Positions 31,045-41,294 of a stretch of DNA of 64,000 bases are shown piece after piece. A program made the translations under genes and the position numbers. Origin of the DNA: Actinoplanes sp. TBRC 11911 (GTDB taxonomy: Bacteria; Actinomycetota; Actinomycetes; Mycobacteriales; Micromonosporaceae); contig NZ_JABBNC010000023.1 in NCBI RefSeq assembly GCF_012933445.1, positions 92,049 through 156,048 of the forward strand, in the 5' to 3' direction. The first letter of the stretch is position 1. Every line of letters starts with the position of its first letter. A model generated the notes under the pieces. It searched no databases, was not told the origin of the DNA, and saw nothing but the letters and a program-made list of their open reading frames with translations.

Positions 31045-32517
31045 ATGGAGAAAGCGTCCCGGTCCCTGCCGTCCGGCTTAGCCAGCGCACTCGTGTTCGG
31101 GGCCAGCGGCGCCGTCCTGGTCCTGGAGATCGTCGCGTTGCGGCTGGTCGGGCCCTACGTGGGCGTGACGCTTCAGGTGTCCAGCTCGGTCATCGGCATC
31201 TCGCTCGCCGCCATCGCGTACGGGACGTGGGTCGGCGGCCGGATGGCGGACCGGTTCGACCCGCGCTCGTTGCTCGCCCCGGCGCTGATTCTCGGCGCGA
31301 TCGGCACGGCGATCACGCTGCCGCTGGTCCGCTACGGCGGCTCGTGGCTGCGCGGCGGGGCAGCCCCGGCGGTGTTGCTGCTGGCGGCGCTCGCCGTGTT
31401 CATCCCCGCGTTCCTGCTCTCGACGATCACCCCGATGGTGGTCAAGCTCCAGCTCAGCGACCTGGAACGGACCGGCTCGGTGGTGGGCCGGTTGTCCAGC
31501 ATCGGCACCCTCGGCGCGATCACGGCGACGCTCGCGACCGGGTTCATCTTCGTGGCCGCGGTGCCGTCGACGTGGATCGTGCTGTCGCTCGCGTTCCTGC
31601 TGGCCGCGGCCGGGCTGGTGCTCGGGTGGTGGCAGCGGGCCCGCAGCGTGCTGCCGCATCAGGCCGCGCTGGCGGCGGTCGGGCTGGTCGCGGCCGGGCT
31701 CGGCGTGCTGGGCCCGAACCCGTGCGACATCGAGACGGCGTACCACTGCGCCCGCGTCGACGCCGATCCGGCCGTGCCCGGCGGGCGGACGCTGATCCTG
31801 AACTCGGCGCGGCACTCGTACGTCGACCTCGACGACCCGCGGCATCTCGAGTTCGCCTACGTGCAGTGGCTCGGCGCGGTGGCCGACGTGCTCCGGCCCG
31901 GTCAGGTGGACGCGCTGCACCTGGGCGGCGGCGGGTTCACGATGCCGTCGTACGTGCGTGCCACCCGGCCCGGCAGTGACCAGCTGGTTCTCGAGCTGGA
32001 CGGCGGGCTGGTGGCGCTCGACCGGCAGAAGCTGGGCCTGACGACCGGTCCGGACCTGCGTGTCCGGGTGCAGGACGCGCGGGTCGGGGTGGCGGCGCAG
32101 CCGTCCGGGGCGTACGACTTCGTGGTGGGTGACGCGTTCGGCCATCTCGTGGTGCCGTGGCATCTCGCGACCAAGGAGATGATGGTCGACATCGCTCGCG
32201 TCCTCCGGGACGACGGGGTGTACGCCCAGAACGTGATCGACTACCCGCCGAACCGCTTCATCCGGGCCGAGCTGGCGACGGTCGCGGCGGCGTTCCCGCA
32301 CGTGGCGTTGATCGCGCCGCAGGACGCGCTGGACGAGAAGACCGGATCGAACTTCGTGATCGTGGCGTCCAAGAGCCCGTTACCCGTCGCATCGATCCGG
32401 GCCCGCCTCGCCGGCCTGAAAGAGCCGGTCACGCTGCTGGATTCGGCCGGCTATGCGCGGGGTGCGCGGGTGCTGACGGACGATTTCGCCCCGGTGGACC
32501 AGTTGCTGACCGAGTGA
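31045..32517 (+). CDS. Membrane protein with spermidine-synthase-like domain
   Basis: 490-residue fusion: seven or so membrane helices in the first 215 residues (FGASGAVLVLEIVALRLVGPYVG..., FIPAFLLSTITPMVVKL), followed by a class-I methyltransferase-fold domain like spermidine synthase (about 235-490; LHLGGGGFTMPSYV for the nucleotide loop, ELDGGLV, VGDAFG). The aminopropyltransferase active-site Asp pattern is incomplete, so polyamine synthesis is doubtful. Start ATG 31045: TACCAT ends 6 bases upstream, a leaderless layout shared with the gene at 55449; the in-frame start at 31009 is not supported. TTA codon at 32380. Confidence 0.85.
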   Translation: MEKASRSLPSGLASALVFGASGAVLVLEIVALRLVGPYVGVTLQVSSSVIGISLAAIAYGTWVGGRMADRFDPRSLLAPALILGAIGTAITLPLVRYGGSWLRGGAAPAVLLLAALAVFIPAFLLSTITPMVVKLQLSDLERTGSVVGRLSSIGTLGAITATLATGFIFVAAVPSTWIVLSLAFLLAAAGLVLGWWQRARSVLPHQAALAAVGLVAAGLGVLGPNPCDIETAYHCARVDADPAVPGGRTLILNSARHSYVDLDDPRHLEFAYVQWLGAVADVLRPGQVDALHLGGGGFTMPSYVRATRPGSDQLVLELDGGLVALDRQKLGLTTGPDLRVRVQDARVGVAAQPSGAYDFVVGDAFGHLVVPWHLATKEMMVDIARVLRDDGVYAQNVIDYPPNRFIRAELATVAAAFPHVALIAPQDALDEKTGSNFVIVASKSPLPVASIRARLAGLKEPVTLLDSAGYARGARVLTDDFAPVDQLLTE

Positions 32518-32584
32518 CGGGGTTTTCGCCACGGGTTTCTCGGTGTGGCGCCGGGCGGGGTGTATTCCGGGTCACAATCGGCTC

Positions 32585-34117
32585 ATGGGGCGGCGGACTC
32601 TCCTCGGTGGGCGCTACCGCCTCGTCGAGAAGCTTGGCATCGGCGGCATGTCGGAGGTCTGGCGCGGCTACGACGAGACGCTCGGCCGCTCGGTGGCGGT
32701 CAAGGTTCTGTCCCTGCGTCTCGCCGACGACCAGGTTTTCCGCGACCGGCTGCGGCAGGAGGCCCTGTCCGCGGCGCGGCTCTGCCATCCGCACATCACC
32801 GGCGTCTTCGATTTCGGCGAGACTCCGCTGAACGACCGGGTGACCGTCCCGTACGTGGTGATGGAACTCAACGACGGCGAATCCGTCTCGGCCCGGATCG
32901 CCCGCCGCGGCCGGCTGCCCTGGCACGAGGCGGTGACGGTGGCCGCCGAGGTCGCGTCCGCGCTGGCCACGGCACACGCGCGCGGCGTCGTGCACCGAGA
33001 CGTGACCCCGGCCAACGTGATGCTGACCGGCTCCGGCGCGAAGGTCGTCGACTTCGGCATCTCCGCCGTGGTCGGCCAGCGCGACGCGGCCCCCGACGGG
33101 AGCCTGCTGGGCACCCCCGCGTATCTGGCCCCCGAGCGGCTGGGCGGTTCGCAGGTATCCGCCGCGACCGACGTGTACGCCCTCGGCCTGCTGCTGTACC
33201 GCTCGCTGACCGGCCACCTTCCGTGGCCCGCGGACACGACCGCCGAGGCGCTCCGAGCCCACCTCTACGCCGACCCGGTCCCACTGCCGGAGATCGCCGG
33301 CCTCCCCTCCGCCGTACGCGACCTGTGCCTGACCTGCTTGTCGAAGAGTCCCGCGGACCGTCCCGGCGCCGCGGAGGTGGCCCGCGTCCTGTCCGCCGAG
33401 GTCGGGATGCAGCCCATCATCCCGCCGCTGAGTGCCCGGGACGTCCCGGCGGTGGGGCGCTCCCCGGTGTCGAATGTCGACCTGCCTTCGGGCCTCCTCG
33501 CGTACTTCGGTTTCTCACGCTTGTCGTTGGAGCGTCTGCGGTTGCGCGCGGGTTTGCGGTTCGGTGCGGCGTTGCGGCTCGGCGGGGTGCGCCCGCTCGG
33601 CGGTGGCGTTTTCGTGCCGGCCCGGACCGGATTGCCGGCCGGCCTGATCGTGGTGGCGTTGCTGGCCGCCGCCGGCTTGAGTTGGGCGGTCGGGCGCGAA
33701 TCGCCCGAGGTCCACCAGGCTCAGGCGGCCGGCGCCGCGCCCGTCGCCGTCGCACCCACCGCGTGCAAGGTGCGCTATCAGCTGCGGCGGGACTCGGGCA
33801 GGTCGTATGAGGCGCTGCTGACCGTGGCAACCGCGGCCGAGGCCCCCGACGCGACGTGGCGGGTCCAGTTCTCCTACCCGGGGTCGCAACGCCTGACCGG
33901 CACTCCGAAGGCGGTGACCCAGAAGGGCCGCAAGGTCGTCGCGCGGGGTAGTGGAAAGCTTCAATCGTTCACCCTTCGTGGTGCTTATCGTGGATACAAC
34001 TCGTTGCCGCTCGCGTTCACGCTGGACGGTCACCGCTGCCGGGCGGAGGTGCTCGGCGGGGTGACGCGCATCGACACGGAGGCGGCGGCCCCGCGAGCGG
34101 CGAGCACGTCCGACTGA
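32585..34117 (+). CDS. Ser/Thr protein kinase with CBM2-like extracellular domain
   Basis: 510-residue membrane kinase. Kinase domain about 10-270: Gly-loop LGIGGMSEVW, ATP-binding Lys40 in VAVKV, catalytic loop HRDVTPANVM (137-146) with Asp139, DFG at 156-158, APERLGG. The catalytic-loop Lys of HRDxKPxN is replaced by Thr141, which may weaken or alter activity. A proline/leucine-rich segment leads to one membrane helix (about 350-372) and an extracellular domain (about 395-490) resembling cellulose-binding family 2: ACKVRYQLRRDSG, TWRVQFSYPG, PLAFTLDGHRC, with the two Cys that bracket CBM2. Start ATG 32585 lacks a Shine-Dalgarno. Confidence 0.9.
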   Translation: MGRRTLLGGRYRLVEKLGIGGMSEVWRGYDETLGRSVAVKVLSLRLADDQVFRDRLRQEALSAARLCHPHITGVFDFGETPLNDRVTVPYVVMELNDGESVSARIARRGRLPWHEAVTVAAEVASALATAHARGVVHRDVTPANVMLTGSGAKVVDFGISAVVGQRDAAPDGSLLGTPAYLAPERLGGSQVSAATDVYALGLLLYRSLTGHLPWPADTTAEALRAHLYADPVPLPEIAGLPSAVRDLCLTCLSKSPADRPGAAEVARVLSAEVGMQPIIPPLSARDVPAVGRSPVSNVDLPSGLLAYFGFSRLSLERLRLRAGLRFGAALRLGGVRPLGGGVFVPARTGLPAGLIVVALLAAAGLSWAVGRESPEVHQAQAAGAAPVAVAPTACKVRYQLRRDSGRSYEALLTVATAAEAPDATWRVQFSYPGSQRLTGTPKAVTQKGRKVVARGSGKLQSFTLRGAYRGYNSLPLAFTLDGHRCRAEVLGGVTRIDTEAAAPRAASTSD

Positions 34118-34141
34118 GCCCGGCGCTTGCCGGGCGCCTTT
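34118..34141 (+). terminator. Intrinsic terminator after the kinase gene
   Basis: GCCCGGC-GCTT-GCCGGGC hairpin followed by GCCTTT, starting at the base after the kinase stop codon. Compact, G/C-rich and with a short T-run: a convincing terminator. Confidence 0.7.
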
Positions 34142-34201
34142 GGCGCCTACTCCTGTGTCGGCATGTCCGGCTCCTTCCGCTGGGTAGGCGCCGATTCTGC
34201 G

Positions 34202-34222
34202 CCCGCCGGGCGCCCCGGCGGG
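34202..34222 (+). terminator. Second perfect hairpin between kinase and recQ-like gene
   Basis: CCCGCCGGG-CGC-CCCGGCGGG: nine perfect pairs with a 3-base loop, followed by AAGATTCTTT. A backup terminator, or a structure upstream of the DnaA boxes. Confidence 0.45.
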
Positions 34223-34233
34223 AAGATTCTTTC

Positions 34234-34266
34234 CCGGCCTGTGGATAACCCCCGGCCTGTGGATAA
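34234..34266 (+). promoter_or_regulatory. Twin DnaA boxes before the recQ-like gene
   Basis: CCCGGCCTGTGGATAA occurs twice as a direct repeat 18 bp apart (boxes TGTGGATAA at 34240-34248 and 34258-34266). TGTGGATAA is the exact complement of the DnaA box TTATCCACA. They lie 38-64 bp before the helicase start, where bound DnaA could affect its promoter. A third copy is at 5145-5160. Confidence 0.55.
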
Positions 34267-34303
34267 ACGAGGTCCTGTCGGACCGGGCTGATAGACATGC
34301 CGG

Positions 34304-36451
34304 GTGACCGAGACGACTGGGACGACGGCCGGTATGGCCGAACGAGAAGCGGTGCGCGAGCGCGCCGAGGAGGTGCTGCGCCGGCTCGCGGGCGAGCAGG
34401 CGGTGCTCCGCGAGGACCAATGGCGGGCGATCGAGGCGCTCACGATCGACCGGCGGCGCGTGCTGTGTGTGCAACGTACCGGGTGGGGCAAATCGGCGGT
34501 TTACTTCATCGCGACCGCCCTGCTCCGGGCCGATTCCGCGGACGCCGGGCCGACCGTGATCGTCTCGCCGCTGCTCGCGCTCATGCGTAACCAGGTGGAG
34601 GCGGCCGCCCGGGCCGGCATTCACGCGCGCACCATCAACTCGGCGAATCTCGACGAGTGGTCCGAGATCGAGCACGAGATCCGGTCCGGCGCGGTCGACG
34701 TCCTGCTGATCAGCCCCGAGCGGCTCAACAATCCCGACTTCCGTGACAACGTGCTGCCCGGCCTGGCGGCCAGCACCGGCCTGCTGGTCGTCGACGAGGC
34801 GCATTGCGTCTCCGACTGGGGCCACGACTTCCGCCCCGACTATCGGCGCTTGCGGACGTTCCTGGCCGGCCTCCCGGGGCGCACCCCGGTGCTCGCCACC
34901 ACCGCGACCGCCAACGCCAGGGTGACCGCCGACGTCGCCGACCAGCTGGGTGACGCCCTCGTCCTCCGGGGCACGCTCGATCGTGACTCGCTTCGCCTCG
35001 CGGTGCTCGACCTGCCCGATCCGGCACAGCGGCTGGCCTGGCTGGCGGATCATCTCGACCGGCTCCCCGGCTCCGGCATCGTCTACACGCTGACCGTGGC
35101 GGCGGCCACCGAGACCGCCGACTTCCTGCGGTCCCGGGGGTATGCCGTCGCTTCGTATACGGGTCAGGTCGAGGACGCCGAGCGGCGGGCCGCCGAGCAG
35201 GACCTGCTAGACAACAAGATCAAGGCGCTGGTGGCGACGTCCGCGCTGGGTATGGGCTTCGACAAGACCGATCTCGGGTTCGTGGTGCATCTCGGCGCGC
35301 CACCCTCGCCGATCGCGTATTACCAGCAGGTGGGCCGGGCCGGCCGGGCCGTCGAGCACGCCGAGGTGGTGTTGCTGCCCGGCGCCGAGGACGCCGCGAT
35401 CTGGCGATACTTCGCGTCGCTGGCGTTCCCGCCGGAGGATCAGGTCCGGTCGGTGCTGGCGAACCTGTCGCACGACCGTCCGATGTCGACGCAGGCGCTG
35501 GAGCCGCTGGTCGACCTGCGGCGCACCCGGCTCGAGATGATGCTCAAGGTGCTCGACGTGGACGGCGCGGTGCGGCGGATGCGCGGCGGCTGGCTCTCGA
35601 CGGGCGAGCCGTGGACGTATGACACCGAGCGCCTGCGCCGCGTCGCCGAGGCGCGCTCGGTGGAGCAGCAGACCATGATTGAGTACGCGGATACGGGCGC
35701 CTGCCGGATGGAATTCCTGCGCCGTTGCCTCGACGATCCCGAGGCGGCGCCATGCGGGCGCTGCGACAACTGTGCCGGGCCGCAGTTCGACGCCGACGTC
35801 TCGGCGGGGGCGCTGGCCGCCGCAAACGCATTCCTCGGGCGCCCCGGGGCAGAGATCGCGCCGAAGCGGATGTGGCCGACCGGGCTCTCCGCGGTCGGCA
35901 TCTCGCTCAAGGGCAAGATTGCGGCCGGCGAGCAGATCGCCGCCGGCCGGGCAGTCGGACGGCTTTCCGATCTTGGCTGGGGCTCGCGTTTGCGCAGCCT
36001 GGCGGCACCGGAGGCGCCGGATGCGCCGATCACCGACGACCTGGCCGCCGCGGTCGTCGAGATCCTGAAGGCGTGGGCGCACGGCGAGGACGCATGGCCG
36101 CAGCGGCCCGCGGCGGTTGTCGAGGTGGCTTCGCGGCGTCATCCACGGCTCGTCCACACCCTGGCGGAGCACATCGCACGAGTCGGGCGGCTTCCGTTGC
36201 TGGGTGCGGTCTCCGCGTCGCATGAGGCGGATGCGAGCGCCCGGGCCAACAGCGCGCAGCGGGTGCGGGCGTTGCACGACTCGTTCGAGGTGCCGGCCGA
36301 GGTCGTGCGGGAGCTCCCGTCGGCGGGCGGGCCGGTGCTCCTGGTCGACGATCTGGTCGATTCCGGCTGGACGATGGCGATGGCCGGTCGCGCGTTGCGG
36401 CGAGCCGGTGCGCAGGGGGTGTTGCCGCTGGCGCTGGCGGTGGCAGGCTGA
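34304..36451 (+). CDS. RecQ-type DNA helicase fused to a phosphoribosyltransferase-like domain
   Basis: 715-residue superfamily-2 helicase. Walker A QRTGWGKS (57-64), DEAH box 164-167 followed by CVSDWGHDFRPDY, the RecQ aromatic loop, ATTATAN (motif III), and QVGRAGRA (motif VI); a RecQ Zn-binding cluster with Cys residues around 466-488 (CRMEFLRRC... CGRCDNC). The C-terminal third is not RecQ: it ends with VLLVDDLVDSGWT (about 678-690), the PRPP-binding motif of type I phosphoribosyltransferases (ComF-like). Likely a DNA repair or recombination helicase; the role of the added domain is unknown. GTG start; TAGACA sits just upstream (leaderless), and ATG at 34334 is an alternative. Confidence 0.9.
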   Translation: MTETTGTTAGMAEREAVRERAEEVLRRLAGEQAVLREDQWRAIEALTIDRRRVLCVQRTGWGKSAVYFIATALLRADSADAGPTVIVSPLLALMRNQVEAAARAGIHARTINSANLDEWSEIEHEIRSGAVDVLLISPERLNNPDFRDNVLPGLAASTGLLVVDEAHCVSDWGHDFRPDYRRLRTFLAGLPGRTPVLATTATANARVTADVADQLGDALVLRGTLDRDSLRLAVLDLPDPAQRLAWLADHLDRLPGSGIVYTLTVAAATETADFLRSRGYAVASYTGQVEDAERRAAEQDLLDNKIKALVATSALGMGFDKTDLGFVVHLGAPPSPIAYYQQVGRAGRAVEHAEVVLLPGAEDAAIWRYFASLAFPPEDQVRSVLANLSHDRPMSTQALEPLVDLRRTRLEMMLKVLDVDGAVRRMRGGWLSTGEPWTYDTERLRRVAEARSVEQQTMIEYADTGACRMEFLRRCLDDPEAAPCGRCDNCAGPQFDADVSAGALAAANAFLGRPGAEIAPKRMWPTGLSAVGISLKGKIAAGEQIAAGRAVGRLSDLGWGSRLRSLAAPEAPDAPITDDLAAAVVEILKAWAHGEDAWPQRPAAVVEVASRRHPRLVHTLAEHIARVGRLPLLGAVSASHEADASARANSAQRVRALHDSFEVPAEVVRELPSAGGPVLLVDDLVDSGWTMAMAGRALRRAGAQGVLPLALAVAG

Positions 36452-36482
36452 CCGGGCGGCCGCTTCACGCGGGACGGCAGTG

Positions 36483-36499
36483 ATACGGGTAGGGGGTAT
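36483..36499 (+). promoter_or_regulatory. CsoR operator
   Basis: ATACGGGTAGGGGGTAT is the GC-tract pseudo-palindrome bound by CsoR copper repressors. It overlaps a TATGCT -10 box (36497-36502) placed 6 bases before the csoR ATG, so binding would block the promoter: a self-repressed, copper-induced, leaderless operon. Confidence 0.75.
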
Positions 36500-36508
36500 G
36501 CTGGCGGC

Positions 36509-36823
36509 ATGTCCGACGACACGACGCACCAGCACGGACCGGACGGACCGCACGGATACGCCGGTGACAAGCCCGCGCTGCTCGGGCGCCTGAAGCGTAT
36601 CGAGGGCCAGATCCGGGGTCTTCAGCGCATGGTCGACGAGGACACCTACTGCATCGACGTCCTGACCCAGATCTCCGCCGCCAAGAGCGCGTTGCACGCG
36701 GTGGCGATCGGGCTGCTCGAGGATCACCTGGCCCACTGCGTCGTGGACGCGGCGCGCGAGGGCGACCCGAGTGTCAAGGTCAAGGAGGCGTCCGATGCTA
36801 TCGCTCGCCTCGTTCGTTCCTGA
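36509..36823 (+). CDS. csoR: CsoR-family copper-sensing repressor
   Basis: 104-residue all-helical metal-sensing repressor. The Cu(I) ligands of CsoR are conserved with exact spacing: Cys48, His73, Cys77 (x24 and x3 between), inside LLGRLKRIEGQIRGLQRMVDEDTYC and EDHLAHC. A His-rich N-terminus (DDTTHQHGPDGPHG) precedes. It represses in the apo form and releases DNA on copper binding; the operator lies directly upstream. First gene of a three-gene copper operon with copZ and an anchored exported protein. Confidence 0.94.
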   Translation: MSDDTTHQHGPDGPHGYAGDKPALLGRLKRIEGQIRGLQRMVDEDTYCIDVLTQISAAKSALHAVAIGLLEDHLAHCVVDAAREGDPSVKVKEASDAIARLVRS

Positions 36824-36847
36824 CGGAAGCTTTCGAAAGGCTGTTCC

Positions 36848-37060
36848 ATGGCTGTGACCAGCACCTACACCGTGACCGGCATGACCTGTTCGCACTGCGT
36901 GCAGGCGGTCTCCGGTGAGATCTCGACGCTCCCCGGGGTGGCGGACGTGCGGGTCGACCTCGCGTCCGGCGCCGTCACGGTGACCAGTGCGGTTCCGCTG
37001 GCGGACGAGGCGGTGCGTGCGGCGGTGGACGAGGCCGGCTACGAGCTCGCGAATGCATGA
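36848..37060 (+). CDS. copZ: Copper chaperone, heavy-metal-associated domain
   Basis: 70-residue stand-alone HMA (ferredoxin-like) domain. Metal motif GMTCSHC (Cys14, Cys17), then LPGVADVRVDLASGAVTV and VRAAVDEAGYEL, all typical of CopZ. It carries Cu(I) in the cytosol, normally to a CopA ATPase or to CsoR. No CopA gene is adjacent. ATG 36848, 24 bp after csoR; stop overlapped by the next ATG by 8 bp. Confidence 0.93.
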   Translation: MAVTSTYTVTGMTCSHCVQAVSGEISTLPGVADVRVDLASGAVTVTSAVPLADEAVRAAVDEAGYELANA

Positions 37061-38159
37061 CGACGACCCGGCTTTAGGCCCGGAGGCGACGACCGGCCCG
37101 ACGGCGGGGGAGGCGCCGGGCCCGGGCGGCAAGGCGCCGAAGCGCAGGCGGTGGTCGCTCGAACGCGACAGCGCCGACGGCGCGCCCCGGCCCGATGACG
37201 GTGCCGAGGTGCCTGCCGGGAGCCGGAGCGGGTTTCGGCTCGCCGCGTTTGGGGCGCTGCTCGTCGTGGTGCTCTTCGCGGGCTACGGGCTGGGGCGGCT
37301 CAACTCCGGCGTCGCGTCGGCCTCGGCGCCACCCAGCGGGGCCAACACCGGCGGCGGGGCGCCGATGGCCGGCATGGCCGTCAACGAGAGTCAGCCGCAC
37401 GTGCACAACACCAACGGGACCGTCACGCAGGGTGGGGTCTCCGCGCCCATGGGGTCCATCGTGGGTGGGCTTTCGCTCAGCGCGGGCGGGCTCACGCTCG
37501 TCCCGCTCAACACCGACTTTGTCGCTGGTGAGCGGCGGCAGCTGCTGTTCCAGATCGTCGACACGCAGGGGACGGCGGTCACGAGCTACGCGACAGTGCA
37601 CGACAAGCCGCTACACCTCATCGTGGTGCGGCGCGATCTGAGCGGGTTCCAGCATCTGCATCCGAGCATGGGACCCGACGGGACGTGGCAGATCGACCTC
37701 ACGCTCCGCGACCCGGGCATCTATCGGATGGTCGCCGACTTCACCGCGATCGTCGGTGGGCAGCAGCTCGCCACCACGCTCGGGAGCGACCTCACGGTCG
37801 CGGGGCAGTACGCTCCGCGCGCCCTTCCGGCCCCCGCGGTATCCGATGTCGTGGACGGCTTCGGGGTCGCGTACGCGGGGGAGCCTGGAATCGCCGCGAC
37901 CCAGCCGATGCTGATCGATGTGGTGGGTGCGGGCGGCAAGCCGGTGGCGCTCGAGCCCTATCTGGGGGCCTTCGGGCACCTTGTCGTGATGCGGGACGGC
38001 GACCTCGCGTACGTGCATGTGCATCCCGAGACGCAGCTGGTGGACGGCAAGGTCAAGTTCTGGGTGGCGATGCCGAGTGCGGGCCGCTATCGGATGTTCT
38101 TCGACTTCCAGGTCGCCGGGCGCGTGCACACCGCCGAATGGACCGCGGTCGTCAGCTGA
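37053..38159 (+). CDS. Membrane-anchored exported protein of a copper operon
   Basis: 368-residue protein: acidic/basic cytoplasmic N-terminus (about 1-57), one helix (about 60-82, LAAFGALLVVVLFAGYGLG), then a large extracytoplasmic part. Past the helix is a Met/His-containing stretch (APMAGMAVNESQPHVHNTNG) typical of copper-handling proteins; later His clusters HLHP and HVHPE occur in two beta-sandwich-like repeats (about 180-260 and 275-365). Translationally coupled to copZ (8-bp overlap at ATG 37053), so probably periplasmic-side copper binding or delivery. No known family assigned; copper role is inferred from context and His/Met content. Overlaps the convergent methyltransferase by 8 bp. 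Confidence 0.8.
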   Translation: MHDDDPALGPEATTGPTAGEAPGPGGKAPKRRRWSLERDSADGAPRPDDGAEVPAGSRSGFRLAAFGALLVVVLFAGYGLGRLNSGVASASAPPSGANTGGGAPMAGMAVNESQPHVHNTNGTVTQGGVSAPMGSIVGGLSLSAGGLTLVPLNTDFVAGERRQLLFQIVDTQGTAVTSYATVHDKPLHLIVVRRDLSGFQHLHPSMGPDGTWQIDLTLRDPGIYRMVADFTAIVGGQQLATTLGSDLTVAGQYAPRALPAPAVSDVVDGFGVAYAGEPGIAATQPMLIDVVGAGGKPVALEPYLGAFGHLVVMRDGDLAYVHVHPETQLVDGKVKFWVAMPSAGRYRMFFDFQVAGRVHTAEWTAVVS

Positions 38160-39288
38160 GCATCTTCTCCAGCGCGGGGGTCACGCCCCACTGGGTGGTC
38201 AGCGACGCGTACTCGGCGCGCTGGGCGTCGGTCGCGGGCGCGTCGGTGCGGCGCGCCTTCAGCAGCAGGTTGCGCGGCGTGTGCGCCGAGTCGATGAACT
38301 CGACCACGTCGACCTTGTAGCCGTTGAGGCGCAGCAGCGACGCGCGCAGCGAGTCGGTCAGCACGTCGGCGAACCGCTCCCGCATGATGGCGTGGCGGGT
38401 CAGCTCGCTGAACGGCGTCGGTGCGGACTGGCCCTTGAGCTGCGCGGCGATGTCGTGATGGCAGCACGGCGCCGCCAGCACCCACGTCGCCGACGAGTGC
38501 ACGGCACGGGCCAGGGCCTCATCGGTCGCGGTGTCGCAGGCGTGCAGTGCCAGCGCCAGGTCGGGTTCGAAGGGCAGCTTCGCGTCCTCGATCGTCCCGG
38601 CCACGAACGTCACGTCGTCGGAACAGCCCAGCTCGGCGGCGACGGCGGAATTGCGTACGCGCTGGTCCTCACGCACATCGACCCCCACGACCTGGACTTT
38701 TATCCCCCGGCCGGACAGATAGCGGTAGGCCGCGAAGGTCAGATACGCGTTGCCGCAGCCCAGGTCGACCACGTGCAGCGGCGACGGCAGTTCGTCGGGC
38801 AGCGTCGCGGCCAGGGCGCGCAAGAAGGCGTCCACCTGGCGGCGCTTCGCCGCGTTGCCGCCGATCACCCGGAACAGCGGATCGCCGGGGTCGAGCAGCC
38901 ACTGCTTCGGACGATCATGAGAGTCCGAGGATGTGGGAGCCGACGAAGCCGCTCGATGCACCTGGGCGTCACCCTTCTTCGTGATCCGCACCTGCACCGT
39001 CGCCGACGTCGTCTCCACGTGCCAGTTCCCGAACGGCTCGGCCAGCAGCTCATCGACCGCCTCGGCGGCCTCGGCACCCAGGGCGACATTCCTCGTGTAC
39101 GGCCGGGCGCCGTCATCGGTCACGATCTGCAACCTCGGCCCGCCCTTGAGAGCCACCGGCCGCAGCTCGGCCCGGCTCACCGACGGCGTCTGACCACGGC
39201 GGCGACCCGCCGCGACGGCGCGCGTGAGCCCGGGATCGAGCAGGAGCGAACGAACCTCGGTGAGCACATCGGCAAGGGGCTGGGGCAT
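38152..39288 (-). CDS. SAM-dependent methyltransferase (TRMT13/METTL25-like)
   Basis: 378-residue protein with a class-I SAM-binding core in the second half: VVDLGCGNAYLTFAAYRYL (about 173-191), GVDVRED, and LALHACDTATDEAL followed by APCCHHD, the signature of the methyltransferase family related to TRMT13 and METTL25 that methylate RNA. The N-terminal 150 residues are variable and basic, with TRNVALGAEAAEAVDELL. Target RNA unknown. Convergent with the copper operon (8-bp overlap). A common actinobacterial gene of unknown phenotype. Confidence 0.83.
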   Translation of the reverse strand: MPQPLADVLTEVRSLLLDPGLTRAVAAGRRRGQTPSVSRAELRPVALKGGPRLQIVTDDGARPYTRNVALGAEAAEAVDELLAEPFGNWHVETTSATVQVRITKKGDAQVHRAASSAPTSSDSHDRPKQWLLDPGDPLFRVIGGNAAKRRQVDAFLRALAATLPDELPSPLHVVDLGCGNAYLTFAAYRYLSGRGIKVQVVGVDVREDQRVRNSAVAAELGCSDDVTFVAGTIEDAKLPFEPDLALALHACDTATDEALARAVHSSATWVLAAPCCHHDIAAQLKGQSAPTPFSELTRHAIMRERFADVLTDSLRASLLRLNGYKVDVVEFIDSAHTPRNLLLKARRTDAPATDAQRAEYASLTTQWGVTPALEKMLS

Positions 39289-39365
39289 GGCATCAATTGT
39301 GCCGGGATGCGCGTCGACCGCCCACCGAGGGCGGCGCTCCTGCGGGGGAGCGCCGCGATGACGAG

Positions 39366-41063
<1,698 letters not shown>

Positions 41064-41294
41064 GAAGTTTTACGGGTGCCTCTCGTGGTGCGCCCGTCGG
41101 AAGTCTGGGGCGCGCTATGGGTAGGGCGCGGGCCACACGCTGAAAAGCGGGCCGCACGCGCGGTCGCCGCGGCGATCGTGAAGATCGACGTCGACGGCGA
41201 CTCGGCAAGTCTACCCGACCGAGCGATCGTGCACCTCAGAGCGGAATTGCGGGAGGGATTCCCCGGACTCGGGAGCCCCTCCCGGCGCAAAACC

